A stretch of DNA of 44,487 nt from Trichomonas tenax (lineage: Eukaryota; Parabasalia; Trichomonadida; Trichomonadidae). Position 1 is the first letter of the stretch. Each line of letters begins with the position of its first letter. Shown here one piece after another: positions 19,508 to 29,061 of this stretch. The position numbers and the translations under genes were made by a program. The notes below the pieces were generated by a model. The model had not been told where the DNA came from. It ran no database searches and was given only the letters and a program-made list of their open reading frames with translations. The stretch spans positions 1 through 44,487 of the forward strand of contig JALKBU010000371.1 of NCBI GenBank assembly GCA_023091735.1, given 5' to 3'.

Positions 19508-20947
19508 TTATGCATAAGATTCGCTATAATAGCCAGAGTATGTTCGACTTCTCGAAGCGGAGCTTGCTCTCTTTCTCGCAGAGCCTTGGTTCGAAGCAGA
19601 ATTGCGATGATATCCAATACCTGAATCTTCAATGCTGTGATTCCTCGGTAATCTTGCAAGAGGATCATTCAGTCTCTTCTTCATCAACGAGCCATCTTTG
19701 TATCTCTTGCTATTCCTTGTAGGAATAAAGCCTTCCAATGTGTGGTTCTTCGATAATTTGTGCCTGAAAATTGATCCATCATCCAATGTTGCAGAAGATT
19801 TTCTTCCATCGATGAAGCTCTGTAATTTGTCGATCGTGCTTGGACTTTCTGGATCTGGAAGAGTCATTGTTACGTTCTCATGCTCTGACTCCGTGCTCTT
19901 GCTGGAATTGACATTATAATTTGGAATAACTTTCTTGTCTGGTGTCTTTGGCTCTTCTATTTGATCATCATCGAAATCATCAAGTTCCAATGGCTCCAAT
20001 TCTATATCTGTTCCTGGCTTTGGAAGTCTGCCTAATTCAATATCAGTATCTGGTTTAGGTAGTCTATCTAACTTCTTTGGTTTATCTTTCTCTGGAGGAA
20101 CGTAATGTGCCTGAACTTTCACGATTCTCTTCTTAACAACAAGACGAGGCGTACCACCAGGACTTACCTTTCTTTCCTCTGTTTTAGTGACCTTTGTGGA
20201 TAATATTTCAGGCTTTTTCTTTTCGTGGTGATGATGTACATATGTCTCTCCATTCTCATCATGCTTTTTAACTCTTATCTTGATCTTTTCTGGTTCAACA
20301 TCTTTGCGCACTTTCTTTTGCACCATTCTCGGTGATTTTGGCCTGTGATTTTCTAAAATTCTTTCTTTAGCTTCAGCGATTTGATTCTCGAGCGTTCTCT
20401 CCATTGTTGTCGATGTTAATGTTAATTCTTGGTCTTGAATACATGTTGACAATTCAATTGGTTCCCAATGTTCATCGTCTGCTGTATCAGGTGCCAAGTT
20501 GACTTTCACAGATAGCTCTCTAACTTTGTCCGCTAATGTCATACGTCTTGTGACTCCATCATTATAATCGAGTATTTCACTGAAAGCTCGATTGAGTTCA
20601 GATGTTTTAGTAAGTCCTGTATGTCTAGGAACGTTCGGATACTCTAACCTCATTGCGTGCAATGTGTCTTCCATTTGATATTTGCGCAAAAACGAGATGA
20701 CAATTCTATAAGCTTTATTCCAGTTAATATTCGAATCATCGATCTTTATACATGGTTGTAACTTGTCTAATACCGGATTTTGATTGCCAACGACGTTTTT
20801 TGCGAGATTTAGATTAAATGTTGAATGTAATTTGTTCATTCCTCCATTTTTATTGATATCATAAGCTGTAGCGTTGTTTACGTAATCTTGTGCACCAAAT
20901 TTTGATTTATCAACTGATCCCAAAACACTGGAAACAGTGGAAAGCAT
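19508..20947 (-). CDS. LisH-containing, otherwise disordered basic protein
   Basis: The product is 479 aa. A LisH-type dimerisation motif covers about residues 76-108 (NKAYRIVISFLRKYQMEDTL). The rest is low complexity: Lys/Val/Arg-rich runs with a His cluster (VHHHHEKKK), then an exact-type tandem repeat of 12 residues (RLPKPDTDIEL / RLPKPGTDIEL), acidic patches and a Ser/Tyr-rich tail ending YYSESYA. LisH proteins often act in microtubule, centrosomal or ubiquitin-ligase assemblies; nothing else narrows it. TCATTTTTCT lies directly before the ATG (20948-20957). Confidence 0.7.
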   Translation of the reverse strand: MLSTVSSVLGSVDKSKFGAQDYVNNATAYDINKNGGMNKLHSTFNLNLAKNVVGNQNPVLDKLQPCIKIDDSNINWNKAYRIVISFLRKYQMEDTLHAMRLEYPNVPRHTGLTKTSELNRAFSEILDYNDGVTRRMTLADKVRELSVKVNLAPDTADDEHWEPIELSTCIQDQELTLTSTTMERTLENQIAEAKERILENHRPKSPRMVQKKVRKDVEPEKIKIRVKKHDENGETYVHHHHEKKKPEILSTKVTKTEERKVSPGGTPRLVVKKRIVKVQAHYVPPEKDKPKKLDRLPKPDTDIELGRLPKPGTDIELEPLELDDFDDDQIEEPKTPDKKVIPNYNVNSSKSTESEHENVTMTLPDPESPSTIDKLQSFIDGRKSSATLDDGSIFRHKLSKNHTLEGFIPTRNSKRYKDGSLMKKRLNDPLARLPRNHSIEDSGIGYHRNSASNQGSARKRASSASRSRTYSGYYSESYA

Positions 20948-20957
20948 AGAAAAATGA
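20948..20957 (-). promoter_or_regulatory. Initiator-like motif (TCATTTTTCT)
   Basis: On the minus strand TCATTTTTCT touches ATG 20947. Start at its A would give a leader of about 8 nt. It is one of the clearest initiator matches in the window. Confidence 0.55.
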
Positions 20958-21290
20958 TTTTAGCGACGATAGAAACGGAAATTTAAACGAAAATTTTCAT
21001 TTTCTTTCATCTGTGATCACAGCAAGGCCTATAAAACCTAAATATCTAAAAACTTTGACTCTATGTCAAGTATTTGAGATAGATTTCAAATATCTGAACA
21101 TTATAAAAGTCTAATAAGCAAAAAATCTATTTGCTGTTTAATTTTTTGTCACTGCAAATGATGTTGTATGAGAAATGATCTCGTTTCAACAATATGATTT
21201 TATATCGGAAAAAAATATTCATGTTTTTGTCTTTGCTTTCCAATATAAAAGTTTTATTAACGCATATAGATTTAATTTTTGTATTATATT

Positions 21291-21557
21291 TTACTTCAGC
21301 TTCTTCTTTAATTCTTCAGCAGAATGTCTCAAGAGACGGAACACTGTACTGATAATAACGATAATATTACCAATACCAAGTGCGAAAGCTGCGTAGTCAG
21401 CGCCTGTACATGGCTCATCTGTGAAAACGATCTTATAGAAAGCCTCCCAGAATGAGTAGTAGAAGAATAAGATGACGAGGCAAAGAGCCATGGCAAGCAT
21501 GAGAATTTGGATTGGTGGAGCGTAGTTACGAAGCTGCTCTTCTGTGACTAAGAACAT
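21291..21557 (-). CDS. Small two-span membrane protein with KKxx-type tail
   Basis: The product is 88 aa. Two hydrophobic helices (about residues 14-36 and 54-74) are joined by a short loop with Cys. The tail EELKKKLK has Lys at -3 and -4, a dilysine ER-retrieval signal. The frame is clean and codon use is good for its size, so I accept it as a gene. The family is not recognised; size and topology would fit an accessory subunit of an ER membrane complex. Confidence 0.65.
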   Translation of the reverse strand: MFLVTEEQLRNYAPPIQILMLAMALCLVILFFYYSFWEAFYKIVFTDEPCTGADYAAFALGIGNIIVIISTVFRLLRHSAEELKKKLK

Positions 21558-22055
21558 CTTTTTTTTATTTATCTCATTTCAATGTGTTTGGCCAAATTGC
21601 GATTTGACATCAAATTTGGTATCTATTCCTATTTCTATATGATGATTTTAAATTATTTTTGATCTGCCACAAACATTTCGATTATTTTCTCCTCAATTTT
21701 CATTTCTCGATCAAAAATAATATCTGCTCATTATTTATTTTCTACATTTCACGTTTTCGAGTTTTGAAAAATTGGTATCAGTTAATTAATCAGAGCAATT
21801 TTGTCTAATTTTACATGAAAAGCAATTAAATAACGACAAATTTGAAAATCTCAATCACTGAATATCATTTAAAATTGATATGTGTTTATATTATCTAAGA
21901 ATAATCCTATATTAATCACAATATTTCGTTAATTTTTGATCGAACTATTTCGATTTTGTTATATTTAGAAATAAAATGAGGAGCAGTTCCCAAATATTAA
22001 AGAATTTCAAACGAAACAACGATTATTTTTGTGAAACTTGACAAGAAAATATTAG

Positions 22056-23405
22056 ATGAATAGTTTTCAACATCTTGAGCCTGTTCCTTATGCAGAACAG
22101 GATCTAGACGTTGCACAGATGACAATGCATTATATGAATGCATCACATCTCAAGCATTTGCTCCCTTTATTCTTTTCTATTGCGATAATTCCGCTTTTCT
22201 TCTATAAAATTTATCCGAAAAAATACGACGTTCTCACATATACTCAAGTTCAATCAGAATCCCTCGAAAATCCTTCAAATCATTTTCTTTTTATTCTTCA
22301 AAATATTAATTCTTTTCATGATCTTTTTAAAGCTTCATTCCAAATCTATGCTCAACACAAGAAACTCGAGAATATGACTTTGATATCCAAAATTTCGTTT
22401 CTTAATCGTCATTGGCAAGAATCTCATCCAAAAACGTTTCAAAAAACATTGAGAACAAATACATCACTTCCTGTTGAAGTATTTTCGACACAGTTATTTG
22501 ACACAAGAGTTGTTTACATCGATGTTACTTTCCCACAAAATACTTCCGCATTATCGCGAATTAACTGTTTCATTGAATATACTCCATACCCACGTATTTT
22601 CTTCGAGTTGTTGACTGATTGTATTGTTACTGTTTTGTGTGTTGGTTTATTTGCAAATTTATATTTCTCAATTCAGAAAGTTGGTTATATTCGTCCAGCA
22701 CAGTTCGTTACAGAATTTTTCCTTGTGTTAATTATAATTTCAAGTCTTCCAGTTGATATTCTTCGTTTATTCACGTCAAATTTTTTAGTTTTCGTTCTCA
22801 AACCAATATTCAACGTAATTTCTCGTTCTTCTATAATGTGCATCTTCGCGTGCTACTTCCTATTGATCATAAATACAAATAGCTCTCGCCAATTGAAATT
22901 TACGATACTTAATTTTTCAACAATTACATTCTCAACAATAATATCGTTAGGAGTCGCATTGTACGAGAATATTTTCTCACCAGGAACTACAAACGGAACA
23001 GCGTTAAAAGTTTTCGTTGAAGCACTTTCTCTTCTCGTTCTTTGTGTATATTCTGCAGATATTTCAAACCAGATGTCTGAGGATAGAAATCTTTCTACGA
23101 TATATTGCGGTCTTGCTTGTTCCTCAGCGCTTTTATTGTTGATATCTGGTGTTATGGAATACTTAGAATGCCATAATTCTAATGTTGACTTATCATTTGG
23201 CGTAAAGAGTGCAACAAAACTTGCAATTTGCGTTCTTCTTACAATGTTACATTCACCACAAATTATTTACAAAGGAAAAGGCAAATCAAGGAGACACAGA
23301 TCGCAATACAGAAGGCAGATGCAGAATACCAAACTTATGGTCGATACAGAGTTCCCTGATCCACAAGATAACGACGAAGAGAACTTAGAGGCTGATAACA
23401 ATTAG
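22056..23405 (+). CDS. Multispan membrane protein with luminal domain (GOST-like topology)
   Basis: The product is 449 aa. A first span (about residues 34-52) is followed by a hydrophilic, probably luminal domain of about 140 residues with N-glycosylation sequons (NTS, NTSA). Then six or seven closely spaced spans lie from about 190 to 410, and a basic then acidic cytosolic tail (GKSRRHRSQYRRQ ... DNDEENLEADNN). One span, a luminal domain, then a seven-span bundle is the plan of the GOST group (Wntless, TMEM181, TMEM87, GPR107), which works in the secretory pathway. This is a topology argument only. Confidence 0.6.
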   Translation: MNSFQHLEPVPYAEQDLDVAQMTMHYMNASHLKHLLPLFFSIAIIPLFFYKIYPKKYDVLTYTQVQSESLENPSNHFLFILQNINSFHDLFKASFQIYAQHKKLENMTLISKISFLNRHWQESHPKTFQKTLRTNTSLPVEVFSTQLFDTRVVYIDVTFPQNTSALSRINCFIEYTPYPRIFFELLTDCIVTVLCVGLFANLYFSIQKVGYIRPAQFVTEFFLVLIIISSLPVDILRLFTSNFLVFVLKPIFNVISRSSIMCIFACYFLLIINTNSSRQLKFTILNFSTITFSTIISLGVALYENIFSPGTTNGTALKVFVEALSLLVLCVYSADISNQMSEDRNLSTIYCGLACSSALLLLISGVMEYLECHNSNVDLSFGVKSATKLAICVLLTMLHSPQIIYKGKGKSRRHRSQYRRQMQNTKLMVDTEFPDPQDNDEENLEADNN

Positions 23406-23503
23406 GAGAGACATAGTCTTTCGTAGCTGTATTTATTGTATATATGAAAAAATAAAATGTTGTGTTTAATTTCTTATCACCCCTGTTATTTATTTTCAAA
23501 CCC

Positions 23504-23511
23504 TCATTATC
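23504..23511 (+). promoter_or_regulatory. Initiator-like motif (TCATTATC)
   Basis: TCATTATC lies 5 bases before ATG 23517. It falls inside a longer open frame from ATG 23457 and is the reason to prefer 23517. Confidence 0.5.
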
Positions 23512-23516
23512 AAAAA

Positions 23517-24101
23517 ATGTTCCTTGATGATGAATTTTCTCGACAAGTTATAATGGCAAGAGATAACTTGTTGAGGGTAACGAGAATGCTCGAGAACCAT
23601 GCTACTACATACGCTGATTTCATTCACAAAGAAATTCATCAAAAAGTTTATAACGACAGTTACATGAAAAAAGCTCAGCCGATATTAGATGAACTCAATA
23701 AAGTGAACAGAGAAAAGCAGCGAGAACAGAAAAAACGAGAACAGAAAAATAAGTCTGATTTTTCGACAACGAAGCAAGGGACAAAAAAGACAGAAGAAAC
23801 AAAAGAGCATGCTGAGAGTCCTTCTAAAGCAGACAAACAAACAAAAACAAAAGCATCATCAAATTCAAAATCTAATCAGAAATCAACTGAAAACGAGCAG
23901 CCAAAGTTGCCTACAATGACAACTGAAGAAATCCAAAGATTTAAGAAATTAGAAAAAATGTTTACATTTAAAAACAACGAAGAAGACGAATATACTACAG
24001 TTAGAGTTCCAAAAACGTATAAGCCAAGTGATTTTTATGATCTTGCTATGAATTTCCTCAAAGATGAATCATTTGAAGAATATTTCAATTCAATCCACTA
24101 A
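23517..24101 (+). CDS. Charged coiled-coil/disordered protein, function unknown
   Basis: The product is 194 aa from ATG 23517. A start at 23457 would add 20 atypical residues and include the initiator motif in the coding region, so I chose the inner ATG. The N-terminus (MFLDDEFSRQVIMARDNLLRV) forms a helix. A Lys/Gln/Glu coiled stretch (about 60-90) and a Ser/Lys/Thr-rich disordered stretch (about 90-130) follow. The end is a conserved-looking block, VRVPKTYKPSDFYDLAMNFL. I do not recognise the family. Confidence 0.6.
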   Translation: MFLDDEFSRQVIMARDNLLRVTRMLENHATTYADFIHKEIHQKVYNDSYMKKAQPILDELNKVNREKQREQKKREQKNKSDFSTTKQGTKKTEETKEHAESPSKADKQTKTKASSNSKSNQKSTENEQPKLPTMTTEEIQRFKKLEKMFTFKNNEEDEYTTVRVPKTYKPSDFYDLAMNFLKDESFEEYFNSIH

Positions 24102-24294
24102 TTTCTTTTATGTATGCATCAACGTACTACACATATACATATTGTTTCATAGTATGGAATCAAATTGCTTATATTGAAATTTAATTTTTCAAATAAGCTA
24201 ATTTTGATATTGTAGATCAACGAGAACGAGTACATTTCAATAGTTTGTATGATTTTCTTTGAATATTATTGCGATTAATAAAAATGTTATATTA

Positions 24295-24981
24295 TCAAAC
24301 TTCATCAAACTCTACGTCTTGGCTTTGCCATATCTTTGTATTTCCAATAGGTAAAACTTTCAATTGATTTTTTTCCGGTATATCTTTTGTTTTTTCCATG
24401 AAATTTTCCACTATTTTCTTGTCCTGCTCTGATAAACCGAGTATGTCCTTCGAATTTTTGGTGTATATTTTCTTCAAATCGCTAAGTTTTAATTTCCGTT
24501 GATGCATATTGTATTGTTGAAGTCGTTCTAGTTCACTTGCTTGATTTGCATCTCGCAGCTTATCATATGTCGTTCGTTCAACTTGATTAATTCTGCTTCC
24601 TTGAAGTTTTGCTTTCAGTTCTTCCATACGCTCTTGCTGAAATTCCCTCCAAGGCTCAAAATGTCGTGTAGCACCTGCAACTATCGCGTAATCTGAGTTC
24701 TTTGGGTCTGTTCTTAAAACAATTTCAGCATAACATTCTTTGCAATGCATATAAAACCTATAAACAGTGATACCTAAGTAATCCTCATCGTACGCAATTT
24801 CCTTTCTCGCATTTGCTTTCGTTCCCATTGACATAATAAATCCACAATTTGAACATTTTATTGTCATTGGGAGCATAAAACGTATATCATGCTGTCCATT
24901 TTGTGGTTTTGACCTCTTTCCTAACTCAGATGGGTTGAAATTCGGAGGAATATATTTTGCAGTGATATTCCTTTGACCCAT
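24295..24981 (-). CDS. YJU2: Pre-mRNA splicing factor YJU2 (CWC16 family)
   Basis: The product is 228 aa. It opens with MGQRNITAKYIPPNFNPSEL, the classic MGERKVLNKYYPPDFDPS start of YJU2/CCDC94. Zinc pairs C43-x-x-C46 and C80-x-x-C83 flank NARKE and YLGITVYRFY. The block TDPKNSDYAIVAGATRHFEPW (about 91-111) is diagnostic. YJU2 joins the spliceosome around the branching step. The C-terminal half is helical and Lys/Glu-rich. Its presence implies working spliceosomal introns in this organism, although no intron is seen in the window. TCATATTTCC precedes the ATG. Confidence 0.93.
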   Translation of the reverse strand: MGQRNITAKYIPPNFNPSELGKRSKPQNGQHDIRFMLPMTIKCSNCGFIMSMGTKANARKEIAYDEDYLGITVYRFYMHCKECYAEIVLRTDPKNSDYAIVAGATRHFEPWREFQQERMEELKAKLQGSRINQVERTTYDKLRDANQASELERLQQYNMHQRKLKLSDLKKIYTKNSKDILGLSEQDKKIVENFMEKTKDIPEKNQLKVLPIGNTKIWQSQDVEFDEV

Positions 24982-24986
24982 CCCAA

Positions 24987-24996
24987 GGAAATATGA
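24987..24996 (-). promoter_or_regulatory. Initiator-like motif (TCATATTTCC)
   Basis: On the minus strand this motif lies 5 bases upstream of ATG 24981 and would give a leader of about 13 nt for YJU2. Confidence 0.45.
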
Positions 24997-25367
24997 GAAA
25001 CAAAATTTTTTAAAAATTTCTAACTATTCTAAACATAAAGTTACCATGAAATCATTATCCAATGAGTCAAATTCAATAAAATTTTTCAATCTCATTTGAA
25101 ATCTAAATCATTTTCACTTCTAATTTTCTTCCACTTAAATATTTATATCTAACTCTATGAGAACTCCTAAAAATACTAAATTTTGTGAATATCTCAATAA
25201 TTAAAATAATAATAGACCATTATCACACTTGATTCATACTGCCTTAGTTTGGTATGAGCTTTTTATATTAATAAGAAGTCCATATAAAGATTAATTTTTA
25301 TCGACTTTAAATTGAATTCCAACTTTTATATTAAACAACATAAACACTCTATAATTAATACTCAGAT
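24997..25367. other. Intergenic, AT-rich, nothing recognised
   Basis: These 370 bp lie between the YJU2 promoter and the ADAT2 stop codon, both on the minus strand. Only A/T-rich sequence is seen, with no repeat or RNA gene. Confidence 0.4.
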
Positions 25368-25928
<561 letters not shown>

Positions 25929-25978
25929 TTAAAATTTTGTCATGTAATTTGTTTTTATTGTCAGAATAAATGTGACAT

Positions 25979-25986
25979 TCATTTAC
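25979..25986 (+). promoter_or_regulatory. Initiator-like motif (TCATTTAC)
   Basis: TCATTTACA is immediately followed by ATG 25988, which supports this short frame as a transcribed gene and fixes its start. Confidence 0.55.
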
Positions 25987-25987
25987 A

Positions 25988-26215
25988 ATGTATCCAAGAA
26001 TGGTTCACTCTGGATCGAGTCCTCCAGGGTATTCTGAATACAACGAAGAAGAGTTGGCAGAAATAGCGCGCGCAATTGAATTAAGTAAAAGAGAGCAAGA
26101 AGATTCTGAATATATTCGCAGGTTTGTTTCACAAAGGAACAATTTGGTACCAATATTAAGTCAACTACCAGGTGTAGATCCAACTGATCCACGCTTTGAC
26201 AAATTTTATACTTAA
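25988..26215 (+). CDS. Small UIM protein with Rpn10-like LPGVDP segment
   Basis: The product is 75 aa. Residues 19-37 (NEEELAEIARAIELSKREQ) match a ubiquitin-interacting motif: acidic start, then A-I-x-x-S (A29, S33) and a Glu. The tail has VPILSQLPGVDPTDPRF (54-70), which recalls the segment SVLENLPGVDPNN near the C-terminus of proteasome subunit Rpn10/PSMD4. I infer a mini ubiquitin receptor. It lacks the VWA domain of Rpn10. The size is unusual but the two motifs in order, the initiator and the head-to-head partner make it credible. Confidence 0.7.
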   Translation: MYPRMVHSGSSPPGYSEYNEEELAEIARAIELSKREQEDSEYIRRFVSQRNNLVPILSQLPGVDPTDPRFDKFYT

Positions 26216-26377
26216 TTGGAAATTTGATACTTCGAATTGCTACAAAATCCTTATACGCTTATGTTAATTCTCAAATATTATAATATTATTCTTTTTAGGT
26301 TGTTTTTACTGAATAAATTGTTTTTAATATGATAAAGAAAACAAATAACAATGTTGGTATTAACAAACAAGTATTTA

Positions 26378-28120
26378 TTATTGATCAGTGAATTGCAGCT
26401 GCGACCATTTCGGAGCACAAACTTCAGGAGGTGTTGTTGTAATCATCTTCGATGAAACATTGAAGAAATTCGTTGGAGCACTGAGTTTAAGCATATTCAA
26501 TCCTTGTGGTGGTTTTGTTCGAGACACAGGTATCTGGTCATTCGTCACTGTTGTCAGTGTCAGTTGATAATCACATTCGACCTGTTTTTCATTATCATAT
26601 GAAGAATCATCAGAATCTGTATCATATGGTGACAAGAAATACAATTCTTGTTCAACATATGAAGTAACAGGTGAATCTGATCCCAAGAACATGTGAAACA
26701 GAGCTTCTCCACACTTACTGCCGATTTCTTTCCATAATATTTCATCGTATAAAATTCCAGCACGCGGACCGCTCTGCATTCCTCCGAATGATGTCTCGAT
26801 TGTGAAACTCTGTACAACGTCGGCCTGTGTGCGAACAACAATACGTGAAGCAGCCTTTCTTCCAGGAGGAATTGAGAAAACACAGTTGGACCATGAAAAT
26901 GTATCGCATAAAAATGCAAGCATTCTCGGAAGCAATTTTTCTTTGTCTCTCAATGCTGGATTGTCATCATTAGGGCATCCATAGGCAAATGTACCATGGA
27001 GGCGACTATGTCCGTGGAAATCAATGTATGCAGCAATGGTTCTTTCTTTGGCACTCTGGAAGATGAAATCTTTAACTTTGCAAACAATCGGTTGAATCAC
27101 TGGATCCGGGTTCGTCCAGACTCGATTGAGGTCTTGCCCACCGAGAGAGATTCTGTAGAAGCCCTCAACAACACCATCAATGTTGACCATTGGCACGATT
27201 CTTATGACATAATTATCACGAAGATATTGAGCGCCAGGAGCATTAGATACGAGATAATCAATGAGTCCATGGAGAACTACACTTCCATTAGACTCTCCTG
27301 GATGTATTCTTCCTGTGAAAAAGAGACAAGGACGCGCTTCTATCGGAATGTTTGATTGTGGTGAAGTAATTTGAATGTAAGGACAATCTCGGCCGCCAAG
27401 CGTCTTTCCGAGTACTCCTGTTGTAAATGAATCTAATGGAGACATACGTTGCCATTGATTAATATAATTCAATAAATCGGTATAAGTGTATGGAAGTGCG
27501 TAGCAGAAGTAAACAGTATCATTATCGTATGGAAATCGTATTTGGAATTGCAAAGTCGATCGTTTGTCTTTCTTTTTATGCTTTGAAAGGCCATATGCGT
27601 AATTCGTGCCTCCACGACACCAAGAATAGCCTAATTTTTGGTACTGCTTCTCACTGTACCAAAATATTTTCGCTCCCGTCGAGAAAAGTCCTGTGTTCTT
27701 ATGGAATCCCGATATAAAAAATGTGTATTTCGTGTCATTCCTTATATTCTGCATTTTAAAGTAGAACCATTGGCAACTTCCGCTCTTATTCTTGTCATAT
27801 TCGAGAATACAGTGATAAGTATCCGGCGCAATGAGGTAAACTTGAGAAAGATTTCCGCTCTCGAAGAAGGAATCAAAAATCAGTGTTTTATCACCCGGAT
27901 TTGCCGGGTTCTGGGCTCCGCGGACGCCATTTTTGAGATCATATATTAAAACGCCGGTCGTCCACAAATCATCAGGCCATTTCGGGTGTTTTGCTTGACT
28001 TGCGAAGGAATAATGTTCAGAAGGAGGAACACCTGGATGCGATATGTGTATTGAGCCCCTGTTTGTCGATGGAATAATCTCTGGTGGTGAGTCATCCTCA
28101 TCGCTGCTGTCGCTACTCAT
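26378..28120 (-). CDS. Cytosolic carboxypeptidase (M14, CCP/AGBL type)
   Basis: The product is 580 aa. The CCP N-domain (about 75-225: YHCILEYD, WFYFKMQNI, YTFFISGF) precedes an M14 peptidase domain. Zinc ligands are H273 and E276 (IHPGESNGS) and H369 (DFHGHSR). DLNR (330-333) supplies the arginine, and E442 (FTIETSFGG) is the catalytic Glu. PMVNIDGV is typical. CCPs trim glutamates from tubulin tails and other proteins, so a role in axonemes and the cytoskeleton of this flagellate is likely. The N- and C-terminal extensions are Ser/Asp-rich. No signal peptide, consistent with the cytosol. Confidence 0.92.
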   Translation of the reverse strand: MSSDSSDEDDSPPEIIPSTNRGSIHISHPGVPPSEHYSFASQAKHPKWPDDLWTTGVLIYDLKNGVRGAQNPANPGDKTLIFDSFFESGNLSQVYLIAPDTYHCILEYDKNKSGSCQWFYFKMQNIRNDTKYTFFISGFHKNTGLFSTGAKIFWYSEKQYQKLGYSWCRGGTNYAYGLSKHKKKDKRSTLQFQIRFPYDNDTVYFCYALPYTYTDLLNYINQWQRMSPLDSFTTGVLGKTLGGRDCPYIQITSPQSNIPIEARPCLFFTGRIHPGESNGSVVLHGLIDYLVSNAPGAQYLRDNYVIRIVPMVNIDGVVEGFYRISLGGQDLNRVWTNPDPVIQPIVCKVKDFIFQSAKERTIAAYIDFHGHSRLHGTFAYGCPNDDNPALRDKEKLLPRMLAFLCDTFSWSNCVFSIPPGRKAASRIVVRTQADVVQSFTIETSFGGMQSGPRAGILYDEILWKEIGSKCGEALFHMFLGSDSPVTSYVEQELYFLSPYDTDSDDSSYDNEKQVECDYQLTLTTVTNDQIPVSRTKPPQGLNMLKLSAPTNFFNVSSKMITTTPPEVCAPKWSQLQFTDQ

Positions 28121-28235
28121 TTTTAAACGAATTCTCTTCTAAACATTAAATATATTATATGCTCATTATAGCTATCACATTTTTTCTAACAAAACATCGA
28201 AAATCCAAAATTTGATTTTATATAATTCTCAAGAG

Positions 28236-28460
28236 TGAATTGAGCACATGAAATCCGTAAAGCCCTGGAGTTAAATATAATAAATACAAAATAAAGATAT
28301 TTCAAATCAATATATATTTTTAAAACAATTCTAATTCCAATTGAGCACAGGGGATTTGTAAAGTCTATCTCATAAGTGTAATAAATATACAATAAAAATA
28401 TTTGATTTTGAAAAATATGTTTTAATATAACATTTAATGATCATTGAGCACAAGATATTT
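28236..28460. repeat. Degenerate tandem repeat, unit ~102 bp, three starts
   Basis: The seed ATTGAGCACA recurs at 28239, 28340 and 28443 (spacings 101 and 103). Each of the first two is followed by A/G-rich text with GTAAAG, then ATAATAAAT..ACAATAAA.AT and ...ATATTT. The third copy is truncated. It lies in the CCP upstream region, a 700-bp gene-free gap (28121-28830). Confidence 0.55.
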
Positions 28461-28830
28461 AATTGAATCTCAATGAGTGCTTTCTATATATGAATTATCA
28501 GGTGTTGATTAGATTTGATTGTTTAATATCTTGGGTAGATAGTTGAACTAGAGCTTGTATGGTCACAAAATCATAACCAAACAGTTAAATTAAACTATTG
28601 AACGATATTCAATCGATGTAAAAATAATACAAGGTTATAGACTCTATAATCATATTATGAATGTAGAAATGTTGAGTAATATAACAGTATCCCAAACATG
28701 TGTTTATTTTCTAAATGTTGTTTCGATCAAATTTATTAACTTATAATGTAGATCTTATTATTGTGACTCTGGCATGGTATAAATAGTAACTCTGTAAAAC
28801 AACAATTTTAGTTTTATAATATAACAAAGC

Positions 28831-29061
28831 TTAAATATTGACACCAGAGCCTGAATCAGAGGGCTCTTCATGCTTATTCTTGTCAGCGCTTGAAGAAGAA
28901 GACTCCTTCTTCAGTGTTTGCTTTGGTTCATCATCATTTGTATCCTTCTTGCAGCAGCATTTGTAAATGAGGATGGAGATGATGATAATGACTGTGACAA
29001 CGCTGATAACTACAGCAGAAATGATCTTTGCTGTTTTCTCAGATGCCAATGCGTTCCTCAT
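28831..29061 (-). CDS. Small single-pass membrane protein with KCCCKK juxtamembrane cluster
   Basis: The product is 76 aa. A strong membrane helix (about 11-33, ISAVVISVVTVIIIISILIY) is followed at once by KCCCKK, a likely S-acylation site, and a hydrophilic Ser/Lys/Glu tail. The short N-terminus implies an N-out or N-luminal single span. The layout equals the C-terminal anchor-plus-tail of trichomonad surface proteins, standing alone here. No function can be given. Confidence 0.65.
   Translation of the reverse strand: MRNALASEKTAKIISAVVISVVTVIIIISILIYKCCCKKDTNDDEPKQTLKKESSSSSADKNKHEEPSDSGSGVNI

Noticed and set aside
23457..23516. Earlier ATG for the charged protein ending at 24101
   Set aside because: The initiator-like TCATTATC lies inside this stretch, so transcription probably starts after it.
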